Shown here in pieces: positions 7,767 through 14,683 of a stretch of DNA of 18,570 bases. A program made the translations under genes and the position numbers. The DNA comes from Akkermansiaceae bacterium UBA3385 (GTDB taxonomy: Bacteria; Verrucomicrobiota; Verrucomicrobiia; Verrucomicrobiales; Akkermansiaceae): assembly GCA_002358905.1 (NCBI GenBank), contig DEPT01000055.1:1-18570 (forward strand). Direction: 5' to 3'. Below the pieces are notes generated by a model. The model searched no databases, was not told the origin of the DNA, and was given only the letters and a program-made list of their open reading frames with translations. The number at the start of each line of letters is the position of its first letter. Position 1 is the first letter of the stretch.

Positions 7767-8624
7767 TCAATGCAGATGGGTGGGGGCAACGGTGCTGGTG
7801 TAAATCATGCTGGCGCCAGTGCCCAGATGCTCGCGGATGAATTGGCTGCAGTCCAGTGTCTCGGTGCCGTATACCATGATGCACACTCTCTGCTGGTGCA
7901 GCTGACGCATGGTATCCAGGTGCTCCAGAAAGAGCTCGGCAGATATGGTGATGATAGGATACTGGTGCTCGATTGCCTGCTGCAGGGCGATGCTGTGTGA
8001 AATGCAGAATGCCGGGTACCAGATGCCTGCTTTCAGCGCCCGCACGTAATCCTGCGGGGAGAAGACTTCCACCATCATACGCTGCGGTAGAGGAATCTCA
8101 CGTAGCAGGTGCACGAAATCAGCAATTTTGTCCGTCACGAGAACCGTGTCCGGATGCTGCAGCATCAGCTCATGAAGCATCTGGCCGCTCAGCGGGGTCT
8201 GATTCCCTTTTATTCTCAGTTGAAGTGCCTCATTCAGCGTTCCGGGTTTTCTCCGGCTCCCGGTAAATTGGCAGAACATGTCCCAGTCGTGCGCGGCCAG
8301 CAGGTGTTTGTCAGCCGTCATGAGTATATCGAACTCAATGAAGGAGAATCCCCGGGCCTGGGAATCTGCAAAGGCTTCTGCAGAGTTTGTGTAGAGGTAG
8401 GGACCCACTCCGCCCCCGTGGGCAATGAGATTTCCGCTGCCTGTCTGGTGGAATCGCCGGATGTCATCTCCTCGGCTTTCCAGTGCTGTGGCCAGTTCGG
8501 TTTTGTATAGCTGCTTGCTGATGCGCAGGGCATTCCATGCGCTATAGGTGCCCGCCGCCGCCAGGAGACAGAGAATCAGGAGAGGGATTAGCCGCTTCCT
8601 TGGTTGTTTTGTGGCGGGAGACAC
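7767..8624 (-). CDS. Divergent glycerophosphodiester phosphodiesterase-like protein, membrane-anchored
   Basis: GDPD-like TIM-barrel protein of 285 aa. An N-terminal basic stretch and a hydrophobic segment (about 11-30) should anchor the domain on the periplasmic side. GDPD landmarks are in order: LIAHGGG at 66-72 (His69, where classical enzymes read HRG), YTNSAEAF at 78-85 (classical PENT), EFD at 97-99, HD at 112-113 and VTDK at 163-166 where the usual third metal ligand is Glu in an EIK-type motif. So the two His and the E-x-D metal ligands remain. The phosphate-binding Arg and the PENT Glu are gone, and the third ligand appears as Asp165. It may hydrolyse an unusual phosphodiester, for example in a phosphoglycan or teichoic-like polymer, or be inactive. 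The start is GTG at 8624, 13 nt after the upstream stop; no better ATG exists in frame. Confidence 0.72.
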   Translation of the reverse strand: MSPATKQPRKRLIPLLILCLLAAAGTYSAWNALRISKQLYKTELATALESRGDDIRRFHQTGSGNLIAHGGGVGPYLYTNSAEAFADSQARGFSFIEFDILMTADKHLLAAHDWDMFCQFTGSRRKPGTLNEALQLRIKGNQTPLSGQMLHELMLQHPDTVLVTDKIADFVHLLREIPLPQRMMVEVFSPQDYVRALKAGIWYPAFCISHSIALQQAIEHQYPIITISAELFLEHLDTMRQLHQQRVCIMVYGTETLDCSQFIREHLGTGASMIYTSTVAPTHLH

Positions 8625-8637
8625 GGTGCGAATTTGG

Positions 8638-9234
8638 TTATTTCTTCACCTGCAGGTAGATAATCTGGCTGTGGTAGCGCGGCTCAGTGGAATTGGTGGT
8701 GAGCACCAGGCGGTTCAGCGCGGCTTTGGCGGTGCTGCGGGGGGTGATGGTGACGGTGTATTCCTGCCCGCGTTTCACGACCTTGGGGGCGTAGTCAAAG
8801 GCATCGCCGCTCAGGGCGGCATCGGAGATGTGGGTGATGGGGCCGCCTTTGGGCAGGGTGATGCGCAGCACTTGCGGGGTGGGGGCTTCTCCTCGCTTCC
8901 ACACCAGGCTGCGGGCGGAAAGCTGCATGGCCTGCGGCACGCGGAACTGCATGCGCAGCGTCACCTCCTTGCCATCGCTGGTTTCGGCGGCAATGGTTTT
9001 CTCCACATCGCGGTCGAAGGTGTGCGTTTCCACCACGGCGGTGAGCTTGCCGTTCTTAATCTGCACCTGGGTGCAGTCGCAGTGCGGCTTGGCGGAGTCG
9101 ATGCTCTCTCCGGTGGTTTCAAAGATGACTGTGGCTTGCATCTGCCCGAACTTCAGCGGCACCACCTGCGTGGTGTTCTTGAAGGCTGCCATGGAGGGCA
9201 GGGTACAAAGCAGAGGGAGTAGAACGCGTAACAT
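8638..9234 (-). CDS. Secreted DUF1573-like protein
   Basis: Product of 198 aa with a short signal peptide (hydrophobic residues 3-15, likely cleavage around SMAA at 14-17). The region of about 20-110 resembles DUF1573, an Ig-like periplasmic or secreted beta domain, including the cysteine motif HCDCT at 51-55 where DUF1573 proteins usually have C-x-CT. A second beta-rich part covers about 110-198 and ends with ITPRSTAKAALNRLVLTTNS, the usual layout of such repeats. Function is unknown for the family. The ATG at 9234 lies 6 nt downstream of the lspA stop, and the gene ends 13 nt before the GDPD-like gene, so it belongs to the ileS-lspA unit. It lacks a lipobox cysteine at the predicted cleavage site, so it does not look like an LspA substrate. 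Confidence 0.75.
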   Translation of the reverse strand: MLRVLLPLLCTLPSMAAFKNTTQVVPLKFGQMQATVIFETTGESIDSAKPHCDCTQVQIKNGKLTAVVETHTFDRDVEKTIAAETSDGKEVTLRMQFRVPQAMQLSARSLVWKRGEAPTPQVLRITLPKGGPITHISDAALSGDAFDYAPKVVKRGQEYTVTITPRSTAKAALNRLVLTTNSTEPRYHSQIIYLQVKK

Positions 9235-9240
9235 GATGTA

Positions 9241-9846
9241 TTAGTTCTTTTTAGGTTCCTCCGGCTTCATGAAAAAGCTGGAGATGACAAAAAGCGCGGC
9301 GGCGATGCACACACAGGAATCTGCCACGTTGAAGGAGGGCCAGTGGTATCCCATGGGGAACATTTCCGTCTTTATCCAGGGGAAAGAGAAGTCCAGGAAG
9401 TCCACTACATAGCCGCTCATGAGATTGGTGAAGAAACCTTTATCTTCAGCTCCCGGAATGAAGAATCCCTGCAGCAGTCGGTCCGTCATGTTTCCGAGAA
9501 TACCTGTGGTGATGAGAGCCCAGGCCACGCGTAGGCAGCGGGTGGAGAAAAAGCCCTTGCGGAACAGGCGGTAGAACCATATGAGCGCCACAATCTGGAT
9601 GCAGAGGAATACAAAGGGAGCCCATACGGTCCCGTGACCTGTGCCAAACGCAACGCCGGTGTTGTGTACCCGCACCAGACAGAAGTTGATGAACTCGTTG
9701 CCATGTATAACAGGAATAATTTTGCTGCATACACAGTATTTCCAGCTATAGGGGAAATTCAGCACAATTGCCCATTTCGTTATTTGATCCAGGGCATAAA
9801 GTGCAACGATGAGAATGATGAGCCAAAGCGAGATGCGTCGGGGCAT
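9241..9846 (-). CDS. lspA: Lipoprotein signal peptidase (signal peptidase II)
   Basis: Inner-membrane aspartyl protease that removes signal peptides from diacylglyceryl-modified prolipoproteins. The protein is 201 aa, longer than the usual 160-170. An N-terminal membrane segment carries the conserved YALDQITK (Asp20). The catalytic aspartates are Asp122 in GNMTDR and Asp166 in FNVADS, and HNTGVAFG at 61-68 is the usual conserved loop. The spacing between the two catalytic aspartates is 44 residues, against 27 in E. coli, because of extra sequence around 127-160 (FFIPGAEDKGF, WIKTEMFPMGYHW). The gene follows ileS by 87 nt, a common gene pair in bacteria, and precedes the DUF1573-like gene by 6 nt. 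No clear ribosome binding site precedes the ATG at 9846. It is the expected target of globomycin. Confidence 0.94.
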   Translation of the reverse strand: MPRRISLWLIILIVALYALDQITKWAIVLNFPYSWKYCVCSKIIPVIHGNEFINFCLVRVHNTGVAFGTGHGTVWAPFVFLCIQIVALIWFYRLFRKGFFSTRCLRVAWALITTGILGNMTDRLLQGFFIPGAEDKGFFTNLMSGYVVDFLDFSFPWIKTEMFPMGYHWPSFNVADSCVCIAAALFVISSFFMKPEEPKKN

Positions 9847-9869
9847 GGTATTGTATTTGTCGGGATAAA

Positions 9870-9904
9870 GACAGGCGCGCTCCGGTGTCAGGAGTGCGCC
9901 TGTC
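9870..9904. terminator. Long hairpin in the ileS-lspA gap
   Basis: Fourteen-base arms 9870-9883 and 9891-9904 pair around a 7-nt loop (9884-9890), with one imperfect position (9879/9895, G-U on plus and C-A on minus). On the minus strand the hairpin is followed by CTTTATCCCG, with no good T-tract, so full termination is unlikely. It may attenuate or mark an RNA processing site between ileS and lspA, leaving the downstream genes at a different level. Confidence 0.45.
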
Positions 9905-9933
9905 GTTGGTGAATGAGGAAATGAAGCTTTTTC

Positions 9934-12651
9934 TCAGGCCATGACTGCGGCGCAGCGTTCGCAGAGACCGTCCTCGTTTACGGCGGGCTCGTAGCGGCGG
10001 CAGCGGGGGCACATGGCGTGCGGGGTCATGGCGGCGGTGGCTGCCAGCTCTGCGCCGGTGGTTACCTCCAGGTCGGCCACGATGAAGAATTCCTTGGCGA
10101 ACTGCTTGTCCTGCAGCAGTGCGAGCACGGCTGCATCCTCCGTGGCGGGCACGGTGAGGGAAACGGCGGCTTCGTTGTTCTTCTTGAAAGCCTTGGCCTT
10201 AATCTGGGCTTCGATGGCTACCTGAATCACGCTCTTAATCTGCTGCAGACGGTCGAAGGTGGCGGTAAGGCCGGCATCGAAAGCGGGGTCTGCAGTGGGG
10301 AAGTCCTGCTCGTGCACGGAACCGGCGTTGCCGGCGTGCTCCCATGCCTCATCGCAGGTGTAGGCCAGCACAGGGGCCAGCAGCTTCACCAGCACATCGA
10401 ACACGCGGGCAATGGCAAACTGCTTGCTGATGCGGTGCGGGGAGTCCGCGGCATCGCAGTACAGGCTGTCCTTGGTCATGTCGATGTACAGGGCAGAGAG
10501 GTCATTGGTGCAGAACTGGTTGATAGCCATGAACACCTTGCGGAATTCGTAGCCCTCGTAAGCGGCACGCACCTCGCGGATGAGGGTGTTGGTTCGCTCG
10601 AGAATCCATGCATCGGTAGCATCCAGCTTCTCCGGCTGCTCGCCGTTGTAGCCCTTCAGGTTAGCCAGCAGAATGCGCAGGGTGTTGCGCAGGCGGCGGT
10701 AGGGGTCGGTAATCTGCTTGAACAGGTCCTCACCGAAGGGTACTTCGTTCTGCCAGTCCACGCTGCTTACCCACAGACGCACGATGTCTGCACCGTACTT
10801 TTCATAGAAGTACTTGGCATTGGTGGGCTTGGTGTAGGTGCCCTGGGCGCTCTTGGAAAGCTTGGAGCGATCCTGGTTCACCACAAAGGCGTGGGTGAGA
10901 ACCTTCTTGTAAGGAGCCGCATTGCGCCATGCGCAGGAGAGCATGAGGGAGCTCTGGAACCAGCCGCGGTGCTGGTCGGTGGCTTCCAGGTACACATCGC
11001 AGGGGGCGCAGAGTTCGGGGTGACGCTCCAGCACGGCCACATGGGAGCAGCCGGAGTCAATCCACACGTCGAGGGTATCCTTGCCCTTCTTGAGGTTGGT
11101 GGGCAGGCCCAGCTTCTCGCAAAGCTGTTCGCTGGTGAGCTCGAACCAGATGTTGGTGCCGTGCTCGGCTACCAGGTCGGCCACCTTGTTCACGATGGCG
11201 GCATCCAGCACGGGCTGGTCGTTCTCATCGAAGAACACGGGCAGCGGCACACCCCAGGTGCGCTGGCGGGAGATGCACCAGTCCGGGCGGGCTTCCACGG
11301 TGCTGTAAATGCGGTTGCGGCCCCAGGCGGGCATCCACTCGGTCTTGTCAATCTGCTCCAGTGCCACGGGGCGCAGCTTCTCCATGCTGATGAAGAACTG
11401 CTTCACGGCGCGGAAGATGATGGGGGTCTTGGAGCGCCAGCAGTGTGGGTACTGGTGGGTGAACTCCTCGCGGGCCAGCAGACGGTTGCCTTCCACCAGC
11501 AGGGTGATGATGTCCTCATTGCTCTGGAATACATGCTTGCCTACCAGGTGGGGCAGGCCGCATTCTGCAGTGTAGTTGCCGTCGTCATCCACCGGGGAGA
11601 GCACGGGCAGTCCGTAGGCCATACCGGCGATGTAGTCATCTGCACCGTGGCCGGGGGCAATGTGCACAGCACCCGTACCGGCATCGGTGGTCACGTAGGC
11701 GGCGTTGATGATGAGGGACTCGCGGTTCAGGAAGGGGTGGCGGGCGGTACGCTTCTCCAGCTCACTGCCCTTGAAGGTGGCCAGTTCTTCCACGAGGGTC
11801 CAACCGGTCTTGGCGGAAACGGTCTCGATGAGCTCGCGCACGATGATGAACTTGCGCTCGGCGCCATCCTTGGCGTAGCGACCTACCACATAGGTGAAAT
11901 CCGGGTTCAGGGCGATGGCCAGGTTACTGGGCAGGGTCCAGGGGGTGGTGGTCCAGATGACCATTTCGCAGCCCTCGATGCCGCACACGGCACCATCCAT
12001 CTCAAAGCCTACGTAGATGGCGGTGGAGGTGTCCTCCATGTATTCCACCTCGGCTTCAGCCAGGGCGGTGTGGTGAGCATAGCTCCACTGCACCGGCTTC
12101 ATGGATTGGTACACGGCACCGTTTTCCACCAGCTTGGCGAATACGCGGAGGATGTCGGCCTCGTATTTCGGCTCCATGGTGATGTAGGGGTTGAACCAGT
12201 CACCGAACACGCCGAGACGTCGGAAGGAGACGCGCTGCTGGTCAATGAAGCCCAGGGCAAACTCAGTGCAGCGGCGGCGGATTTCAGCGGGCTCCAGTCC
12301 CTGGAACTCCTTGACAACCTTGGCTTCAATGGGAAGGCCGTGGCAGTCCCAACCGGGGATAAAGGGGGCATAGTAGCCCGCCATGGTCTTGCTCTTCACG
12401 ATAAGATCCTTCAGAACCTTGTTCAGAGCTGTGCCCATGTGTACGTCGCCATTGGCGAAGGGGGGGCCGTCGTGCAGTACGAAACGGGGGGCATTCTGCG
12501 CCTTACGGCGCATTATAATTCGCTCATAAAGCTTTTCATTCTCCCATTTTTCCAGACGAGCCGGCTCCTTGGTCGTGAGATCACCACGCATGGGGAACGT
12601 GGTGTCCGGCAGGAAGATGGTGTCTTTGTAGCTTTTGGCGTTTGTGGTCAT
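9934..12651 (-). CDS. ileS: Isoleucyl-tRNA synthetase
   Basis: Class I aminoacyl-tRNA synthetase that charges tRNA-Ile with isoleucine in the cytoplasm and edits misactivated valine. The protein is 905 aa, normal for bacterial IleS. The ATP-binding HIGH motif appears as HMGT at 71-74, after DGPPFANGDV (61-70). The KMSKS loop appears as KLSKS at 597-601. Between them lies the editing domain, including the conserved TTPWTLPSNLA stretch. A C-terminal zinc site is intact with Cys881, Cys884, Cys897 and Cys900 (CPRC...CERC), as in mupirocin-sensitive type IleS. A TTGACT-17-TAGAAT promoter ends 9 nt before the ATG at 12651, so the mRNA is probably leaderless, and no T-box or other leader control is possible in the gap. 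It heads the minus-strand unit running to the flippase. Confidence 0.97.
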   Translation of the reverse strand: MTTNAKSYKDTIFLPDTTFPMRGDLTTKEPARLEKWENEKLYERIIMRRKAQNAPRFVLHDGPPFANGDVHMGTALNKVLKDLIVKSKTMAGYYAPFIPGWDCHGLPIEAKVVKEFQGLEPAEIRRRCTEFALGFIDQQRVSFRRLGVFGDWFNPYITMEPKYEADILRVFAKLVENGAVYQSMKPVQWSYAHHTALAEAEVEYMEDTSTAIYVGFEMDGAVCGIEGCEMVIWTTTPWTLPSNLAIALNPDFTYVVGRYAKDGAERKFIIVRELIETVSAKTGWTLVEELATFKGSELEKRTARHPFLNRESLIINAAYVTTDAGTGAVHIAPGHGADDYIAGMAYGLPVLSPVDDDGNYTAECGLPHLVGKHVFQSNEDIITLLVEGNRLLAREEFTHQYPHCWRSKTPIIFRAVKQFFISMEKLRPVALEQIDKTEWMPAWGRNRIYSTVEARPDWCISRQRTWGVPLPVFFDENDQPVLDAAIVNKVADLVAEHGTNIWFELTSEQLCEKLGLPTNLKKGKDTLDVWIDSGCSHVAVLERHPELCAPCDVYLEATDQHRGWFQSSLMLSCAWRNAAPYKKVLTHAFVVNQDRSKLSKSAQGTYTKPTNAKYFYEKYGADIVRLWVSSVDWQNEVPFGEDLFKQITDPYRRLRNTLRILLANLKGYNGEQPEKLDATDAWILERTNTLIREVRAAYEGYEFRKVFMAINQFCTNDLSALYIDMTKDSLYCDAADSPHRISKQFAIARVFDVLVKLLAPVLAYTCDEAWEHAGNAGSVHEQDFPTADPAFDAGLTATFDRLQQIKSVIQVAIEAQIKAKAFKKNNEAAVSLTVPATEDAAVLALLQDKQFAKEFFIVADLEVTTGAELAATAAMTPHAMCPRCRRYEPAVNEDGLCERCAAVMA

Positions 12652-12660
12652 ACGCGCGCC

Positions 12661-12689
12661 ATTCTACGCTCTTTTGCAGTAAAAGTCAA
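12661..12689 (-). promoter_or_regulatory. Strong sigma-70 promoter for ileS
   Basis: On the minus strand, TTGACT (12689-12684), a 17-nt spacer and TAGAAT (12666-12661) are each one base from consensus. Only 9 nt lie between the -10 box and the ileS ATG, which predicts a leaderless or nearly leaderless transcript. The rest of the gap to 12806 has only an irregular inverted repeat (AGCCATC at 12759-12765 with GATGGCT at 12801-12807), a weak terminator candidate for the gene ending at 12807. Confidence 0.75.
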
Positions 12690-12806
12690 CACTGTAAAAG
12701 GTGCTGCAGGGGCTGTATGCCTTTTTGGAGAGATTATGACCGTTTTTCTGGATGTTTAAGCCATCTGAGGGAGGTACCACAGATAAATCGAGGGTGTGGT
12801 GATGGC

Positions 12807-13634
12807 TTATTCATCCCAATCGTCATCATCACCTTCTTCGTCTTCGTTAGCCTTCTTAACCCGCTTGAATGTTTTGTGGGTCGGTTTCTGTTTTTTCTTG
12901 GCTTTTTTCTTTTGTCGCTCGACATCCTCATCCCCGTTTGTAACGGGGCCGGTTGCGTTGGTAGAGGCCTGAGCGTCTCGTTGGGTGACTTTTTCTACCA
13001 GTTGTTTGTAACTGAGTTCAATGGCCTTGGCTTGCCATGTTTTGGTGTCAATTTTACCTTTCAGGAGGGTTGTGTTTTTTCTCGTTGTTACGTCACGCAT
13101 GATGATGACATCATCATCTTCATAAAAATAGGCCAGGGGCATGCCATCTGCGTCTACAGCACGGAGCCCGGATGGCACATAGGACAAGCGTTTGCCGTTT
13201 TCGTCTTTAAAAAGCGCTCGTTTCGTAACCTTCCTGTATGAATTGACGATAGGACATTTGACGTTGCAGGAACGTGCAGCTTTAGGCGTATCGTAGTTCT
13301 TGCCGTATTGCTTGGCCATTGATTTATCCGAATCAGAAAATTCGACGTGTATGATGAGGTCCGCCCCATTTTTGAAGATTAAACGGGAGATATTTGTCAG
13401 GAATTTGGTTCTTTCATTAAGATAGTACTCGCTGGCGTTAAACAGATAATAAACCTTGGCATTGTGGTTGTAATTGGCCGTGTTGAAAATGACATCGCGG
13501 TCTCGTGCGTTGGCTTCAAGAAATGCCGGGATGGCCTTTAACGGACCTTGAGCCTTTGCCTGTGCATGTGCGTTGGGCAAGATAAGAGCGATGTATGCGA
13601 GCAGGATAAAGAGTATTCTGTAAGTCTTGTACAT
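12807..13634 (-). CDS. Secreted protein of unknown function, paralogue B
   Basis: I do not recognise a named family. The 275-aa product has a signal peptide (hydrophobic residues 7-20, likely cleavage after AHA at 22-24). The mature part is a mixed alpha/beta domain (about 30-210) that aligns along its length with the neighbouring product of 13774-14541. Shared blocks are AKVYYLF, IFKNGADLII, VDADG and DVTTRKN, then a Trp-containing segment ending YKQLVEKV. The order of strand, helix, strand and a VPSGLRAVDADG hairpin recalls a thioredoxin-like fold without its CxxC, which is only an inference. The tail is extreme: lysine-rich at about 231-251 (KKKAKKKQK), then acidic at 253-275 (EDEEGDDDDWDE). 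It has its own candidate promoter, so the pair need not be cotranscribed. It may act in the periplasm or outer envelope. Confidence 0.75.
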   Translation of the reverse strand: MYKTYRILFILLAYIALILPNAHAQAKAQGPLKAIPAFLEANARDRDVIFNTANYNHNAKVYYLFNASEYYLNERTKFLTNISRLIFKNGADLIIHVEFSDSDKSMAKQYGKNYDTPKAARSCNVKCPIVNSYRKVTKRALFKDENGKRLSYVPSGLRAVDADGMPLAYFYEDDDVIIMRDVTTRKNTTLLKGKIDTKTWQAKAIELSYKQLVEKVTQRDAQASTNATGPVTNGDEDVERQKKKAKKKQKPTHKTFKRVKKANEDEEGDDDDWDE

Positions 13635-13723
13635 TGCTGAGGTTTATGTAGAATGAGAGGTGGGTGGTTATGACCTTTGTTCTGAGGATGGAGCAAATGC
13701 TGACGGCTATAACCTGCTAGTGA

Positions 13724-13750
13724 ATTATAACATGCCCGACAACCGGTCAA
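13724..13750 (-). promoter_or_regulatory. Candidate promoter for secreted paralogue B
   Basis: A perfect minus-strand TATAAT (13729-13724) lies 89 nt before the ATG at 13634. A TTGACC (13750-13745) upstream is a plausible -35, but the spacer of 15 nt is short. The -35 lies inside the loop of the hairpin that may terminate the upstream gene. The leader of about 80 nt shows no clear ribosome binding site. Confidence 0.45.
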
Positions 13751-13768
13751 ATCAGAATGCCGGGCATG
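13731..13768 (-). terminator. Possible terminator of secreted paralogue A
   Basis: Inverted repeat CATGCCCG (13731-13738) and CGGGCATG (13761-13768), separated by 22 nt, lies 5 nt past the stop at 13774. On the minus strand it is followed by TTATAATTC, which is U-rich but also serves as the -10 of the next gene. The loop is long, so the strength is uncertain. Confidence 0.4.
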
Positions 13769-13773
13769 AAAAA

Positions 13774-14541
13774 TCATTCATCGTTGGAATCATCCTGTTC
13801 TACTTTGCGCCATTTGGCAGGCTTATACTTGTCTTCCTTTGTCTTCTTTTTTGATGTCTTTTTTTCTACCTGTTCTGTTGCTTCGTCAGTTGCTGCCGCG
13901 TCTTCCACGGGGCTTACTTGTGCAACTAGGTCTTTATACGAGCGTAGGATGGCTTCAACCGGCCATTCTGTGTATTCAAACTTTCCTTCCGCTAATACTT
14001 TTTCCTTACGCGTTTTTACGTCACGCTGGGTAATCTCGTCATCATAACAGGAAAAAGTAGCAAGGACTTCTCCATTTGCATCAATAGCCTTGAGGGTGTA
14101 GTATCTATAGGAGGAATCCTTGTGTATTTCGTTGCGGACTTTCTTGTTGTCTTCGTTAAGAATCGGGCTTTTTATAGACAGCTGCTTAGCTCCCTTATAT
14201 GCGTCAAAGTATTGGTCTTTTGCGTCCTTGCGGTCGTATTCAATGTCCAGAAGAATGATAAGGTCTGCGCCTTTGTTAAAAATTTTGCGTTGAGCGGGAT
14301 TGAGAGCTTCGGTGTATTTTTTCAGGCTTCGCATGCTGTAAGCTGAGTTGCAGCGGTATACATAGAATACTTTTGCGTATTTGTCGTACTTGGGGTTATT
14401 CAGCACTACTTCGCGGTTGCGTCTGTTTGTTTCGATGAAGCTTGCAATGGAGCCAACTGTTCCTTTATGATGAGCAGCCTGGGCAATGCCTGCGTAAAGG
14501 CAGACTAGAATCAGCAGGAGGATGGTCTGGAATTGCTTCAT
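13774..14541 (-). CDS. Secreted protein of unknown function, paralogue A
   Basis: No named family is recognised. The product is 255 aa from the ATG at 14541, where a signal peptide begins (hydrophobic 7-20, likely cleavage after AQA at 20-22). The open frame runs back to 14742 inside murA, but that extension lacks signal-peptide character and crosses the murA terminator, so it is rejected. The domain matches the neighbour B: AKVFYVY at 56-62 with AKVYYLF, IFNKGADLII with IFKNGADLII, DVKTRKE with DVTTRKN, and the helix ending YKDLVAQV. Cys64 in the YRCNSAY segment falls where a thioredoxin-like fold would hold its active site, but no CxxC is present. The tail is again lysine-rich (KKTSKKKTK, about 227-235) then acidic (EQDDSNDE at the end). 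It has its own good promoter. Confidence 0.77.
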   Translation of the reverse strand: MKQFQTILLLILVCLYAGIAQAAHHKGTVGSIASFIETNRRNREVVLNNPKYDKYAKVFYVYRCNSAYSMRSLKKYTEALNPAQRKIFNKGADLIILLDIEYDRKDAKDQYFDAYKGAKQLSIKSPILNEDNKKVRNEIHKDSSYRYYTLKAIDANGEVLATFSCYDDEITQRDVKTRKEKVLAEGKFEYTEWPVEAILRSYKDLVAQVSPVEDAAATDEATEQVEKKTSKKKTKEDKYKPAKWRKVEQDDSNDE

Positions 14542-14573
14542 GGGGATAGATAAAGAGAAAAATAGACACTTCT

Positions 14574-14602
14574 TGTATAAACAATTTACTGAGAGAAAGC
14601 AA
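14574..14602 (-). promoter_or_regulatory. Sigma-70-type promoter for secreted paralogue A
   Basis: On the minus strand, TTGCTT (14602-14597), a 17-nt spacer and TATACA (14579-14574) form a good promoter in the gap behind murA. The -10 box lies 32 nt before the ATG at 14541, giving a leader of about 25 nt that is pyrimidine-rich and has no evident Shine-Dalgarno site. Confidence 0.6.
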
Positions 14603-14624
14603 GAAGAAACTTTGTCAGATGAAG

Positions 14625-14661
14625 CAGCAAGGCAATGCTCGTGCGGAGCATTGCCTTGCTG
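14625..14661 (-). terminator. murA terminator hairpin
   Basis: Perfect 16-bp stem: 14625-14640 pairs with 14646-14661 around the 5-nt loop GTGCG. It begins 22 nt past the murA stop. On the minus strand it is followed by a mixed but T-rich stretch (TTCATC, then TTTCTTCTTGC), so it should at least weaken read-through into the secreted-protein gene. Confidence 0.65.
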
Positions 14662-14683
14662 AAAGGGAACGAGGGATGCGCAG

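Noticed and set aside
10018..12759. A very long open frame on the plus strand, antisense to ileS
   Set aside because: It mirrors the GC-rich codon pattern of ileS, and its translation is low-complexity (Gly, His, Val, Leu) with no domain. The minus strand encodes a complete IleS.
12759..12807. Inverted repeat AGCCATC/GATGGCT past secreted paralogue B as a terminator
   Set aside because: The pairing is interrupted by a 10-nt bulge, includes part of the stop codon and has no following T-tract on the minus strand; too weak to list as a feature.
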